From Microbotryum silenes-acaulis (Eukaryota > Basidiomycota > Microbotryomycetes > Microbotryales > Microbotryaceae): 64,000 bases of DNA. The stretch lies in contig QPFY01000006.1 in NCBI GenBank assembly GCA_003665825.1, positions 248,001-312,000 of the forward strand. The letters are read 5' to 3'. Made by a program: the position numbers and the translations under genes. The notes beneath the pieces are model-generated. The model was not told where the DNA came from, did no database searches, and saw only the letters and a list, made by a program, of their open reading frames with translations. Below are positions 42,977 through 55,619 of this stretch, piece by piece (position 1 is the first letter of the stretch; every line of letters starts with the position of its first letter).

Positions 42977-45900
42977 TTCGATCAGCCATCGGGTTCGTGT
43001 GCAAATACTGTGGCTCTGGGCGTCTGAGGAGAAGCGGTGCAATCAAGCATGCCGCTTCAGGGAAACACCAAGCGAAAGTATCCGGCCTGGGCCAGGGACG
43101 CGGGGCCGTCTCCGCCCCCGCGTTGGCTAAATATACCTTCCTGGATTCAACAGACGAGCAAGGGGTGGACAGTACGGAGCTAGGGTGCGAGCAGGGTGTG
43201 TGGGAGCAGGATACGTATCAGACACCGGTACGCCCGTGACCTAATTGGGGTGGCGCTGATTCCTCCTGAGTGCTGAGTGCTGAGGGCTGAGTGCCCAACG
43301 CATCGCAGTCGTTCGATCCCGAACCTTACGCGGCCTCCGAGGAAGACTCCGACGATAAGCATGAAGGAAGCGAGATCGAACTCGATAATTCCAACCCCTT
43401 CGACGGAGACGCCGGTCTCGCCAACGTCCAGCCCGGTTCGGACGAGCTCTCCGGCGACACCTTCGAACCGAGTCGAGGTGAGCAGTCGCTGACTTTATCC
43501 ATCTCGAGCACCGGCATTGATCAACATCCGACTCGTATCTCACAGTGGAGACCTGGTCTCCACCACGGTACCGACGCAGTGCTCGCAACTCGTCGACGGT
43601 GCCTCCTCCCGACCATCCCTTTTATCCGTTCCCTGACCCGTTGGTACGTTCTAACTACTACGAGCTGTCGGGGGCACCGGGCTGAGCGACGGCTTGACGC
43701 AGATGATGATTATTGTTCTCTTTGTGCGGTCTCCCAAACGTCGAGTCGGTGTGCAAGAGCTGGAGGACTTGCTCGACTTTGCGGCGGCCACCGGCACCAC
43801 TGGGCTTCCGGCCGCGTCCACTGTCAGAACCTTTCTTGACAAGTTGGAAAAGGAGGTCCCGCTGTTCAGGCCCATCGAGATGAAAAAGGACAAGGACCGG
43901 TCGGTATACGTCGTGTCGCCTCGGGACTACATCGCTTCAGTGAGTTCGAGTCGCCTCTCGAACGTGTCCAACCTGGCGTGCTGACGCTAGACACGCGGAG
44001 CACACCCACCCGCCCAGCACTTTGCAAGGCCGTCCACCGCACGAGCGATGGAGCACTACCCCATTCTTCAACCCGCACACGTCGACTCGGCACACCACAG
44101 TCGTCGCTGGCTCAGTGACCTTCCCCCTCGCTTCTCCGCCCCCATGACCCGGGTCCGTGGAGTCTACTCCTTCGTTGACTACTTTGTCGATGAGATCGTC
44201 ACGCTGAAAGGGAGTACTCAATACGGGTTCGTCGAACGTTTTGTGTCTTCTAAAGGCGAGGTCCACGCTATCGTTTGTTCGGCCACCGTCGCCCAGGGTT
44301 CTCGAATCGACGTCGTCGTACCGGCCGCCGGCCGCGGCATCAAGCCATGGCCCCATTTCAATCCAGCGAGCTGGTGCCTGGTTCCTGTCACGGCGCTCGG
44401 TCAACCAGTTCACGACATTGGGCCAAAGGGGTCTCCGGCACGGATAAGTGAGTATTCCTCCCAGGTCGCATCTGTAGCGCGACTTGCTTCGTAACCACAG
44501 CGGTCGCTCTATTCCCTAGACATCCGTAGCTCCGACGCAGTCGACATCGAGCGCTCCCTGCCTCTCTTTTCAATCGATCGCACTCTGGCGCGCGGGAAAT
44601 TGCTGCTTGTCACGCCGCTTCGGATGTTCCTCGACGATCTGGCTGCAACGGAGTCCAAGCGCTGGAATCCCATGTACGCGGTGAGTCTGTGTCGCGCTGG
44701 ACCCCGCATGTTCGAGCGCATTCGTCTCACCCGTCCCTCGTGGCTCTCCGATCGGCCAGGCTTCGGTGCAGAACATGGCGCTACCATCGAGCATGATCAA
44801 GCGTCGTCCAATGCTGCACCACACGGGTGCTACCGACACCACAGTGGACGCACTCGATCTTGCCGATTCGGTCCTCGGCCTCATTTCGTACGTGCCGGAG
44901 TACCGAGCGATTGCGGTAGTTCTTGACCTTTCGGTGTTTGGGTCCCCAGTGAAACCTTCGGGATCGTCCCCTCGAGTGCTATCACGCCTTGCTCGGCGAG
45001 AGGGTATTGGTCCGACTTCCAGTCTTTTGTTCGATCCACGACTCCCCGATGGCTGCAGCCTGCTCCGCCCGGGCACGGGGCGGCCTTTTCCCGTGCATCC
45101 ACTGCCTCTGGGGAGGCTCGGCCAAGGACCGACTTACGGAGGCGCAGCTGCTTGCTTTCTTCGAAGTGAGTACAGGTCCGTCGAATTGGTGAATGTATTG
45201 CCGACAACCCTTCGTCCTCCCCGACAGTGCCCCCTTGAGCACGAGGCCGCGACGACCCAGACGCAGTCGCTGGAGCAGATCAAGGAATACGCGCGCAGGA
45301 TGACAATGCAGAGCGTCAAGAGGATGCGTACATCGTCCGGTACGCACGACCCCTGGACCAAGAGGGCGGTGGCGCGGATGTTCGCCCGCTACAAGAAGAA
45401 AATGTCGCATCTGAGTCATGGAGTCAAACCCGAGCCAGGCAAGGTCAAGGCCTTCAAGCGCATGAGCGACTCGGCGCAGACCAGCACACGGAGCGCGAAC
45501 AGAGAACGGGCTCGAATCGAGGTGGACAAGTTGAAGGACGAGATCATACAAAAGGGGGATTACATTGGTCCTTTCTTCCGCGTTCCCGGTGCGTTTGTGG
45601 GCGACTCCCGGCTGCGTCGGTCGGGTGCCGGCACTGACATGGCCGTGCCGCGCCTGCCGCACAGAGTTCGATCCACACTCCCATATGCCGCTCGACATAC
45701 TACACGTCTTCCTTCTTGGCATAGTCAAGTACGCGTGGAAGGCAACCTTGAGCGTCAAGGCCCTGGATAAGGACACTCCAGGTCGAGCACGGTTGGCGGC
45801 GACCTTGGCTTCCCTGTCATCTGTCGGTTTTCGCCGAAAGATCGCCGACGTTCATTTCGTAAAGTTCGCGAACACGCTCGTCGGATACGACTTCGTCGTG

Positions 45901-47329
45901 CTATGCCAGATCATGCCGCTGGTGTCCCATTTCTTGTTCCAGGCCAAGCTCGTCCCGCCCGCCCTCAACGAGTGTTGGAGCGCGATTGGCAAGCTTGGAC
46001 ATCACCTGCACCCACTGGAGGTCTCGAATCTCGATCGTTATGCAGTGAGTACTATACGCCGGACGTACACAGACCTTCGCTTACGCGAAACGGATCGTTC
46101 GTCGGAGACCGAGTGCGAGAGTCTCGTGGGCAACTTGCTACAGTCTTCGATGCGACGGGACCTCTCCCACGTCCTCGCCAAGCCCAAGTACCACGCTCTC
46201 GCCGGTCTGGGCCAAGCCATTCGGATGTTCGGTCCACCCCGCTCCTTCGACGCCTCTCTCGCAGAATCTGGCAACAAAATCCTCCGGCAACACAGTATTC
46301 GCACCAATCACCACCGCGTGTCGCGGGATGTCGCGCGCAAAATCGGCGACACGGAGCGGATCAGTTTCATAGTCCGCGGAGGGACATGGGAGAAGGACGG
46401 AAAGCGGGTCGGCATCGGCCACGCTGCGAAGGAGTACATCGACAAACAGCCCGAGATGCAGAAATGGTTGCCCGACGAAGCGGACGTCACCGCCGAACGC
46501 GCCAAGTCCGGTGAGCTACCCGTCATTCCGGGTTTCCTTCCCGTCGTCTGACGACAATCCTTCTTGATAACAGTTCGGTATATTCATGCCGCCAGCAGCC
46601 CTGTCCTGTCAAGCGGAGTCGGACTCGCTAGCTCGACCTGCTTCTCGATCGCGCCCGGAGACTTCGACCAATTCCCATCGACCGGCCACTGGCGCAAGGC
46701 GAAGCTGGCCGTCCTTCCCACTGGAGACAGTGTTCATCCCCATGACTGGTGTTTGTTTAGGAAGCAAGCGGAAGAGAAGGTCAGGCGTGTTCTGCGCTCG
46801 AGGTCCGTCCATGCAGCCGCTGACCCGCTTAGGCCTATCTGGCCTGTAGGTCCTCGTGGGTCAAATCGACGAGCTGCTGGCTCACGTTCATAAGAGTGTG
46901 GGAGGCGACGGCCTGGTGGCGATCCGACCGGCTCGAGTGGGCTCAGAGCTTGCGGCGACAGGATTTCTTGCCTTGGCCCCAACCGAAGATTGAATAGTTG
47001 TCACCATCGAGGTGGGTTGGTCCGAGGCTCGTTGTCTCTGGCCACCAGCGCTGTCGTTCTGACCGGAGTGGATTTGACCCCCGGACAGGAGGTGGTTGCG
47101 CTTGCGGTTGTACAGCACGACTGCAGTCGATCGAAGTGCGAGCCGACGATGGACGCAGATGGCGGTGTGGCTGTCCATCACACCACCGACGGCCGGATGC
47201 CGATGAGCACGATTGCGCAGCGTTCGTTTAACGAACTTGCCGTCTTTCGGGTACGGATTCATCTGTTAGTGCGATCGTATCCGACGGCGACTCCGACGAG
47301 ATGGAGGAGATCGAAGAGTGTGGGTGACG
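42977..47329 (+). CDS. Transposase-like protein of a basidiomycete DNA transposon family
   Basis: Multi-exon gene assembled by resemblance. Order: a C2H2-type finger (FVCKYCGSGRLRRSG, then KHAASGKH) near 42990-43065; an acidic stretch (SFDPEPYAASEEDSDD) at 43310; GVQELEDLLDFAAATGTTGL and YVVSPRDYIA at 43750-43935; the YPILQPAH and FVDYFVDEI region around 44050-44200; a core with EFDPHSHMPLDILHVFLLG near 45667-45725; then NECWSAIGKLGHHLHPLE, FDASLAESGNKILRQHS and the ISFIVRGGTWEKDGK region. The core (DPH...ILHxxLLG) is one I recognise from many repeated hypothetical proteins of basidiomycetes. A Cys motif HDCSRSKC near 47120 marks the C-terminus. The start codon (possibly ATG 42826 in an upstream exon) and the end (47329 or 47403) are uncertain, as is intactness around 46990. 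Function in transposition is inferred from context. Confidence 0.55.
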
Positions 47330-47517
47330 GACGGCTCCTTGCCCGGGAGAGCGTCCGGAGCACACCGGCGAAGCAGGTTGGCAGAAGATGGTTGTCGTCG
47401 TAACTGCCAGAATTCAATGCAATATGAGCACGAGTCCCTTGCACCCTTGAAGACACCAACATCCCTTACCTCAACTCCACTGAGACCGAGAGGTCGATCA
47501 CGTGATCTCACCCAGGA

Positions 47518-50500
47518 ATGCGAAACAACCGGAATTCGCCGGCGGACCCGCGCATGGCACGTGATGCAGTCGTGATGCGTCGTGACCTTCCATTGCGGAC
47601 CGCGCGCCAGGGTCCAGTGTGCCCCTTGCCCTCACTTCCGCCGTTGCACCGCTGCTCTGAGATGGAACACTTGTTCCTCGATCCGTCGTCCGATTCGGAG
47701 CAGGACCCCCGACAGCCGGCCCGCTCGACATGGTGCCCCGCCACCAGCAAGACTGTTGCCGAAGTGCTGGCAATCGAGCTGCCAGAAGCGGACGCCTCGC
47801 TGGGGATCAACATCACTAAGGACGTTCTCGTCGTGCTCGCCGAAGGTGCTGCTCCACCTAGACCCACAGTCTCCAGCAGGCGCGAGTTCCTACAGCTCAA
47901 CCTCCTCCACGGCGCGATCGCCGACGGCTATCGTTCCCTGGCTGTGGGCGTCCATCGTCTCCCGCTGGACTACGAGCGCGTATGGGCCGAGCTCGACGTC
48001 GTGGAACGCATCCAGGCACGCTTCCGTCGATCCTTGGCCTGGTTAGCTAAGCTTAAAGGGAATGCGAGGGAGGTACTGACAGACGCCCTTCGGACGGCGG
48101 TCTGGGACGCCCGCAAGGCCCCGGAAGAAGACCCGTCGCTCGAGTCGGTTGTGAGCTTCCTCAGTACGTCTCATTTGGCATTACCCCCAATTTCTAGTAG
48201 AGTTACTCTGTGACTGATCCAAGCGTGTGGCCCTCTTACCCCTGCCCGCCGTTGGTCCTGTCAGGTGACGACTGGTTGGGGGAATTTGTCGTCAACTACA
48301 CCATCGCGGATATCATCCAGCTTGCCTGCTCAAATCCAGGGCCATCTTCGAGACTATACGGACTCATTCCGTCGGATTGTTTGACAATGGCGATCCATCC
48401 ATCCGCTACGGGAACGACCCTGGACAAGTATTGCCTCGAGGCTTGGCTGGTGCGGATCTCGGGATGGCCGTGCGCGACCCTCGGGGCACTCCGTCGATAC
48501 ATCATCAAGCATCCAGAGGCAACCTGGTTTCTTCCGATCTGTGATGGTTCCCACTGGTTCCCACTGGTTCCTCGCTCGCCTCGACGTCGCCAACAACAAA
48601 TGGGAACTGTTTAATTCGATGGCCTCGCAAGCGCTCGACGAAAGGGTTTTGGCGGCGCTCGGCGACCTCTTCCGATTGCTCGGCCTGAAGCTCGACGCCA
48701 ACAAGCCGATCAAGCCCTCGACCCCACAGCAACGCGACAACTCATCCTGTGGTCCTGCGATCATCAACATTGTCGAGAAGGAGCTCCTGGGTGAGGCGGC
48801 CTTCGATCCCGGGCGCCCTAATGTATCCCGAGTTCGGCAGTTCCAGAGGCTCCTCCGTGACTTCCCCCGGCGAACACCAAGCTTGACCGACACACTCACT
48901 GCAGACAACACTGCGAACAAGGTCACGGCACCCACTGGAGTGGCGGATGATGGCCTCAGCGAGATGGGTCGTCCGCCAGCCAAGCCCCGCGCGGGCGCGT
49001 CGCGGTCTGCTGCGACCCCGCAGCTTCGCGACCTCCCACCCTCCGCCGCACAGCGACATCGCAGTGCTTCTTCCAACACCATGGTAAGCCCACCTCACCT
49101 GGTCTCAGCACGCTTCGTTTGCTCCCAGCTCAAGCCACCCCCCTTCCGCAAGAAGTGCTCGAACTGACCGGATCGGACTTGACACGTCGTCCTCCCCTCC
49201 AGCGCACGCGAGAAGCGTCATCGGTCCGGCGCGATGAAGGTGGTGCACCCCCGATGTTCTCCGTCTCCCGCACTCCTCGCACGGCCATCGCTCTAAGCGA
49301 TATCACCAACAACCTTGTCGACACAAAACCCGACCTTTCGGCCGGCAAGAAAAGAGTCCCTGCGGGGGCTCACCAGCGAGCCCCCTCGAACAAGGCCAAG
49401 CCCAGCAAAGCCGCCGCCGCGACGGCCTCTCATGCAAAGCCTGTCAAGCCCGTCGAGCCCGTCAAGCTTCTCAAGCTTGGGAAGCCTGAGAAGGTCCGTC
49501 GATCAAACTACGGGCCAGAACCCTGACGCTTTGCGCTAATTCCCGATTTACGTCTTGGCTGACGTGCTGCCTGACTCGTTGATGGGCACAGTCGAGTGGA
49601 GGGACGACGACTCGCTCCACGCGCCCACCCACAGCAGCGACGGTGACCGCACGAGGCAGATCACCGCCTCGATGCCCTTACCACCAGCGACAATGAAGGC
49701 GAAGAGGACAAATCTCCCGTGAGTATCGAGCGTATAACCAGAACGACACTCCTATACCCGCACTAACGACGCGACGCGCGGTATGCAGTTGGGGTCAGAT
49801 TCAGGAGGCCCCGAGACGGAGAGCGGCCACTTGCAGCAACCTTTGAAGAAGGTGAGGCCACTGCGATTGTGCGAGGCAATTTTCCTAAAGAGCTGACCGA
49901 TGGATATCTTACATGTGCACCTCCACCTTCCCGACCGCAGCACACCTCACAGGCGTCTTCAAAAAGACAGAGAAATGACAAACCGGACGACCTGTCGGAC
50001 CGCTCGGAAGACGATCCCCTCCTGGTATGTTGCTATACCAACTGATACCAAAAGCGGCGGTGGCTGACCTCGCTGACGACTTGGACTGATCGGTCATCGT
50101 CGCCCGCGGTCGACCGGCCTGACTCGCACCAGCCGTCGGGGAGGGGGAAAAAGGCCGCCCGGATCAGCGATTTCGATCTACACTTGTCGGACCGCTCGGA
50201 AGACGATCCCCCCCTGGTATGTTGCTATACCGACTGATACCAAAAGCGGAGGTGGCTGACCTCGCTGACGACTTGGACTGATTGGTCATCGTCACCCACG
50301 GTTGACCGGCCTGACTCGCACCAGCCGTCGGGGAGGGGGAAAAAGGCCGTCCGGATCAGCGATTTCGATCTACACCTTGAAGACCTCAGTGACGATGATT
50401 TCCCGGTGAGCGTGACCCAGGTTTCCCATTCTACCGTCGCATGGAGCACCGACTGACGTCACTTCGGCGTCTTATCCAGATCGAAGGTGCCGATCAACCC

Positions 50501-51751
50501 TTGACCCCGCGACCGAGCGTCAGCTCCCCCCGACAGGTCAGCTAACACCTCAGAGGCCTCTAGTTGACTGCGATCTTAAACCCTGCATTGACACGGGTCG
50601 ACCTCATACCACAGGGAAGGGCGACCGGCTCGTTTAGGCCGCGCGAGGACGACCCCGCCGTCATCCTCGCGGCCTTGGGTATTCCCGCAACGCCACATGT
50701 TGTGCAAATTGCTCAAGTGAGTGGGTTTGTAGACTATGTGGAGACTATTTAAGCGGCTACTCATGTGAGATTCTCTGGGTATCGGTCTTTGGCCCGCCAG
50801 GGGTTGCTCGAGGATCCGGACATGAAGGAGCAACCCGGCCTCCTTCGCTACCATATCACTCACGCACGTATGATCGAGGTTCTCTTGGAAGAAATGACCA
50901 AGTTGAAGGCAGCGGTAGTCAAGTTGAGCGTGACTGATCTCAAGGTTTGTGCATCTTTCCGCAAACGGCAGAATCGCCTTATTTGGGAAGAAGGAGACTG
51001 ACTATCTTGCGAACACTCGAACCGTTGGCGACAGCGTAAGGCGGCGATACGGGCCAAGATTTTTGTGGGCACCCCGTTCCTTCTGTGCCATCGGGATGCA
51101 GCGCCAATCTTCGCTGTAAGGTCTCTCCTCTGCGTCCCTCCGACCAACTTGTCGACATCCGCTAACGAGACACGCTCGCTCGCAGGAGGCATTGCTTCGA
51201 TTCGGCACGGTCACGCGCGGCATCTGGGACTCCAATCTTGAGTTTCAGACCGAGGCCCTGTCGATCTTCTCGACTGCACTCGCGACGGCCCGTTCCGGCC
51301 TGCACAAGCTCGTACGCGCCTTGCATTCTACCTTGCACTCGCAATCGTACTGACCTTGGGACCTTGGGGGCTGGACACAATCCGTTTGCACAATCAGATT
51401 GGCCGAGTGCAGCGAAAAGAGGTCGACATGCTGCAAGCAATGCAGTCGTGGTACAAGGACAACCCTACCACAAACACGGACGAGCACCTGGCATGGTGGT
51501 CTGTTCTGGTCAGTCACCGCATAGCCGAGTTGCGTAGCTCCCTGCGAGCTTACACATCTCGCGCCTCGATTGATCCGCAGCGCCTCGTCGAACAGGCTGA
51601 TGTGGAGAGGGGCTTCGCGGACAACAAGAGGGAGTTTTGGCTCCACCTCAGCGGCTTCGCCACCACCCTCGCCAAAAAAGCCGCCCAACGATTCTACCAC
51701 GCCAGGTACTGCCCCAACGGGGCTTTTGACTATTCGATGTACGCCCCTTGA
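47518..51751 (+). CDS. Transposon-borne protein with Ulp1/C48 protease domain, frameshifted
   Basis: Second gene of the 10.5 kb element. Exon 47518-48163 (MRNNRNSPADPRMARDAV; or start at MEHLFLDPSSDSEQD, 47661) is joined over intron 48164-48264 to the protease domain. That domain shows DDWLGEFVVNYTIADI (substrate-side motif), ICDGSHWF with the catalytic His, KWELFNSM where Ulp1 has the Asp, then QRDNSSCGPAI with the catalytic Cys. A 10-bp tandem duplication at 48546-48565 shifts the frame directly after HW, so as read the protease is broken. Downstream are Pro/Lys-rich and acidic exons, including a duplicated exon-intron unit, and a final open stretch 51356-51751 (MLQAMQSWYKDNPTTNTDE). Ulp1-type proteases are recurrent passengers of large eukaryotic DNA transposons. 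Whether 49.1-51.7 kb belongs to the same transcript is uncertain. Confidence 0.5.
48546..48565 (+). repeat. 10-bp tandem duplication at the protease active site
   Basis: ggttcccact occurs twice in a row. With one copy the frames before and after (GSHWF and LARLDVANNKWELF) join; with two they do not. Confidence 0.85.
49993..50375 (+). repeat. 192-bp tandem duplication of an exon-intron unit
   Basis: Copies at 49993-50184 and 50185-50375 differ at only a few bases. Each contains the end of an exon (SDRSEDDP), a GTATGT...CACCAG intron and the next exon (PSGRGKKA, RISDFDLHL). 192 is a multiple of three, so duplication keeps the frame. Confidence 0.85.
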
Positions 51752-52551
51752 CCCACTACCTCGTAGCCTCCTACCGTTAGCAAGCATACCGCTGACTGGC
51801 TGGGCCACCTGCTTGATCAGCTTCCTCTACCGCACGGTCGTGTCCCAATTCTATGACGCCGACACCTCTCCCACGACGACCCGACCCAAGGTCTCGACCA
51901 TGGACTCAACATTTCAAGCACAGTGCACGATCGTGATTACGACTTGTCAGCCCGTCGCCGACTTTCAACGTCTGGTTCTTGTGAGTGCATACCCACTCTT
52001 CCGGTCTTCGCAAAATCTTCCGCGCCCACACTAAAGCTCGCGTGCCGCTCCACGTACGTCCGCCCGACAGGAGACGGTGCAACAAAAGGCAGTCTAGGGT
52101 AAAGAGGGCGTGGGGTCTGGGGGTGGGTGGGACGATAGTGCCGTCGAGGCCCGATCAGCGATGGGTTTTAGCCTCGCAGTGCACGCTTGAGTAGGGACGT
52201 TCTCTAGGGCATTTTGTATTGCAATTCGTATTGTTTTACTTCGTCGACAATAGCTGTACCAACAGGACTGCTGGATTGCATACGGTAATGTATCTAACAC
52301 CAGGATCTACATGGGGTTGTTGCGGGAGCCGTGGCTGATCCCTATAGCATCCACATAGCTTTTGCATGGTGTCGGTGCGGTATCACACCCCCAGGCTACA
52401 TGGAGGCCCACACAGACTCCCGGTGCACAGGCCCTTCGATCGGCGTGGCACCCGCCCGGATTCCAGCAAGTTGGCCCGCCTGGGATCCACAACCCTATTG
52501 AACGATTCGCCGTGGGCTCCGTGCGCAAAACCCACCTGGGCTTCGGGCGGT

Positions 52552-52590
52552 CACCCAATGGGCGCCATGAACTTCACGCAGCGATGTGTA
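52552..52590 (-). repeat. Candidate right terminal inverted repeat
   Basis: Read on the minus strand it starts TACACATCGC at 52590, matching the left end at 42062. Confidence 0.45.
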
Positions 52591-54191
52591 TTGTGATATT
52601 GATCCAGTGGATGGCGTCTGATCCCCCATTTCTTGCTGTCGCGAGCGCGCCAACTTCCAAGTCGTGATCATGACGGAGAAGTCTCAGCGCGGTTCGCACG
52701 CGGCGCGTCGCACTTTTTTGATTGGAAGCAAGGGAAGGGGCACCAGATCCCGGATTGGACTCGAAGTACAAGTGTATTGGTAGGCGTGTGCTGTAAGGGA
52801 GAAATATAATCTACTTGCCTGCGATGAGACGGGTAGTCCTGACCGCCGGCGATATACAAGCCGCTGCCGCTGGTTTTCGGGCATCTTCTGCGGGCGCGTC
52901 GGGGCCAGTGGCTTTGTCATGGTCAAGTGATCGCTCCATGCAGCATTGAGCAGGGGAGCAAGTGTTTGAATCAAACACCAAGTCACTATCTCAGCGTTTC
53001 TTAAGTGCTCTCGCATTTGCCACTTTAGGCCTCGAGCAAGCATAATCAAACAAGGTGGACCGTGCGCGAGCGTCCGGCTAGAGGTCACGTGCTTTTCATC
53101 GCCTACAGCCCTTCGAGTCTCGAATCGGCGGGACGCCCGACGCTCGACGCCCGTGCATCGGAAAGTCGAAGATGGGCTGCGGCATGATCGAGGATCGAGC
53201 CGCAAGATGGAGAGTCGATTCTCTATGTTGCTGCCACCGCGTTGGCCTCACCTGTTAGGGCGTCCTCACTTCACAACTCTCCCGTCCTCGCTGGGGCGAC
53301 TGCCACTCACCGGTTGGCTGGAAGAAGAGTCGATAAGTCGGCGAGCACGTGCTTCCAGTGTATGCAATACAGGATGTTTTGATTTCAAGTGTCTGCTCAA
53401 CCATGAACGAGTGTTGAAGCGCAGATGAGCTGCCGAGGGAGAAGGCCCGGGGAGATCTGCGCCGTGTGAAAGTCGGTACCGCCTCGTACCGTGCCAAGCA
53501 AGCTCAGCGCATGAGCTTGCAATTTTGTCCCAAAGGCCCTCGCGCGCGTCCGCTCTCCTTCGTAAGGAGCTGCAACGATGCAAATACAATAGGCACTGAG
53601 CGCAGCCGGCTCAAACCTTGCCCTGTAGGGGTAACACGATGAAGGAGTGAAGTGGATTAGCGATGAGTGAACGGTGAAGCACTCAGCGCACAATGGCTGG
53701 GCTCAGACGAGACAGGAGCACCCCTTCAGGGCTTCATCGAGACGACTTTCAGGAGCTTATGCCTGTCGCTACCTCGTCGGTTCAGAAACAAGGCCCGCGC
53801 ACGGACAGGCGCGGGCGTCGGCGCTGCGCTGCGCTGCTAGGCGCAGCACGGGGCGGGTCGGCACTTGCGCTGACAACGGTCGTCTCGACCCCTTCATCCC
53901 TTCATCCTTCACTCACTACTCTGCCCTCCCCTGTCTCTGGACTGATTCGGGGCAGAAAGAGAGCTCGACCGCCCTCTCTCTCTCTCTTTCATTCCTACCC
54001 TTGACATCCCCACGTCTCGCTACGTCTCGCTGTCGTCTTGATATACCCCATCGCTCAAGTTGCCCGCCCTCGCCCACTCCCGATCTCGCGCTTCGGCCGA
54101 TCGTTGCTTTCTCCAAACTCCGCGGTATCCGGAATCTCCGCCGACGCTCACACCCCTGTAGTCGCGTCGCCAGACACTCTGAATTGTCACC
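52591..54191. other. Gene-free region upstream of the Clp1-like gene
   Basis: 1.6 kb. No supported gene. A pyrimidine-rich stretch with ctctctctctctc at 53970-53990 and tacgtctcgc duplications near 54010-54030 suggest a promoter/5' UTR for the downstream gene. Confidence 0.35.
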
Positions 54192-55619
54192 ATGCCTGCT
54201 CTATCGCGTCGATCTCACCGAATAAACTCCAACAAGTCGACCGTCATGGCTGTTGGCAGCGTGTCTTCATACACCACGTCGTCCTCGTCGGCCTCGGACA
54301 GCAGCACGCAGCCTCGCTCGGTCCGATCACGCTACTCGGTCGAGTCGTCGAGCACCCAAGCAACGTCTGCAATGCTACCGAGTAATCATCAACATCACAC
54401 CGAGCATGTCCGAGCATCGACGAACGCTGCGTCGACGCCGGACGCGATGCCTGCTTTCAAGGCACGAACGGTCCATCTCCCGCTTCAACTGCCTGCCAGC
54501 CCTCGGCCCCTGGCCGACGTCGACTGCACAACCTTGGTCGTCGATGCCGAGCTCGCGGATGTACCCATTGGATACGTTCTCGCGCAGATGCGTGCCATGG
54601 GTAAGTGCTGCCCTTTTTCTCTTCTGTGTCTTCCTGCCAGCACTGGACGGCGGCTCTCGAGTCTCTCCACTTTCGGGATCTCCGAAACTCTGATAGTGGC
54701 CCGTAGGTCGAGGGATTCGCTGATTTTCGACCCGTCGCGAGGCTCATGTTGATGACGCTACTGCGGATCGCCGCTTCTTGGGATCTGAGCCCCCGCTATC
54801 GAGTTGGAATAGCCCAAGCTGACCCTCTTCCTTCCTACCTACCTTGCTGTGTCTACCCTCTCACCGGAAATTCCTTCTCATTCGCCTCGAACAGGCGCCC
54901 TCCTCCTCAATGCTGCGACTCATGTCTCGATCGAGATCCCGAAGGCGTCTCAACTGCCATCCTACCTTTGGGCGACCAGTGATAGTCGTCGGATCGCATC
55001 CGAGCTCGCACATTCCTCGTCGCGAACGCCGATTTGCCTGCCCCCTCCGCCGACCCACATCCTCGCGGTCCGTGCCCCCGACGTCGACGGCGTCCTCCTC
55101 GTACCTGTGCATGGCCTCCTCTTCGCCTCGCGATCCTCGTCCTTGTCGATCCTGTCGTCTGCGCCACATTTCCAACCTGGCTTCCCCGACCACCCCGCCT
55201 TGCCCTCGTCTCTAACCCCCACAAGTGCCGACGACAATCCCGATCGAATCGCCCTGCCCGTCGTCGAGCTCAAGCTCCCGTCCGCGATTGCCTTCCCTCT
55301 GCTCCTGACCTTCATCTATACGCAAAACAACAGCCTGCTCCTCTCCTCACTACTTCCGAAACCAATGGGTGCCGCATCCGAGGCCTTCTCATCCCCCACT
55401 ACGGCTACCGAGCTCGCCGAGGCTCTCCGTTCGTGTCCCGAAAAGTTGCTTTTGCACCGAGTTTCGCTCGTTCATGCGCTGTGGCAGGACGTCGTCGCGC
55501 TCAGCATCAACGATGAACTTCTCTGGGCGACGATGAGATTCGCATGGGCCGTTTTGGTGGGAGCGATGGCATGCCAACGAAGGGATGAGGCACTCGAACG
55601 AATGGATCGCCAGGTTTAG
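54192..55619 (+). CDS. Clp1-like protein (clampless-1 family)
   Basis: Two exons, 54192-54600 and 54895-55619 (intron 54601-54894, GTAAGT to CAG), 377 residues. The N-terminus is Ser/Thr-rich (SRRSHRINSNKSTV). The conserved part starts LPLQLPASPRPLADVDC and continues with SQLPSYLWATSDSRRIA, LLVPVHGLLFASRSSSL, LPVVELKLPSAIAFPLLL, TFIYTQNN and LWQDVVALSINDELLW. This order (SYLW, VPVH, LPVV.L..PS.AF, .YT, LW.DVVAL) is what I recall for basidiomycete Clp1, a protein of unknown biochemistry needed for clamp-cell formation and dikaryotic growth in Coprinopsis and Ustilago. No signal peptide or membrane span. Assignment rests on memory of the family pattern. Confidence 0.6.

Larger units (their letters stand above)
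42062..52590 (+). mobile_element. Large DNA transposon with transposase-like and Ulp1-protease genes
   Basis: About 10.5 kb. The ends 42062-42100 and 52552-52590 are inverted copies beginning TACACATCGC, identical for the first ten bases and partly matching for about 37. Both flanks read TA next to the match. Subterminal sequence on both sides shares inverted GC-rich motifs (tgtgtgggctcca type, ccatgtagc). Between them lie two plus-strand genes: a zinc-finger/transposase-like gene of a family repeated in basidiomycetes, and a gene with a Ulp1/C48 protease domain. Boundaries are my inference; the gene content is better supported. Confidence 0.6.

Noticed and set aside
42510..43130. Long open frame across the start of the transposase-like gene
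   Set aside because: The conserved zinc finger is in a different frame; this ORF has no recognisable content.
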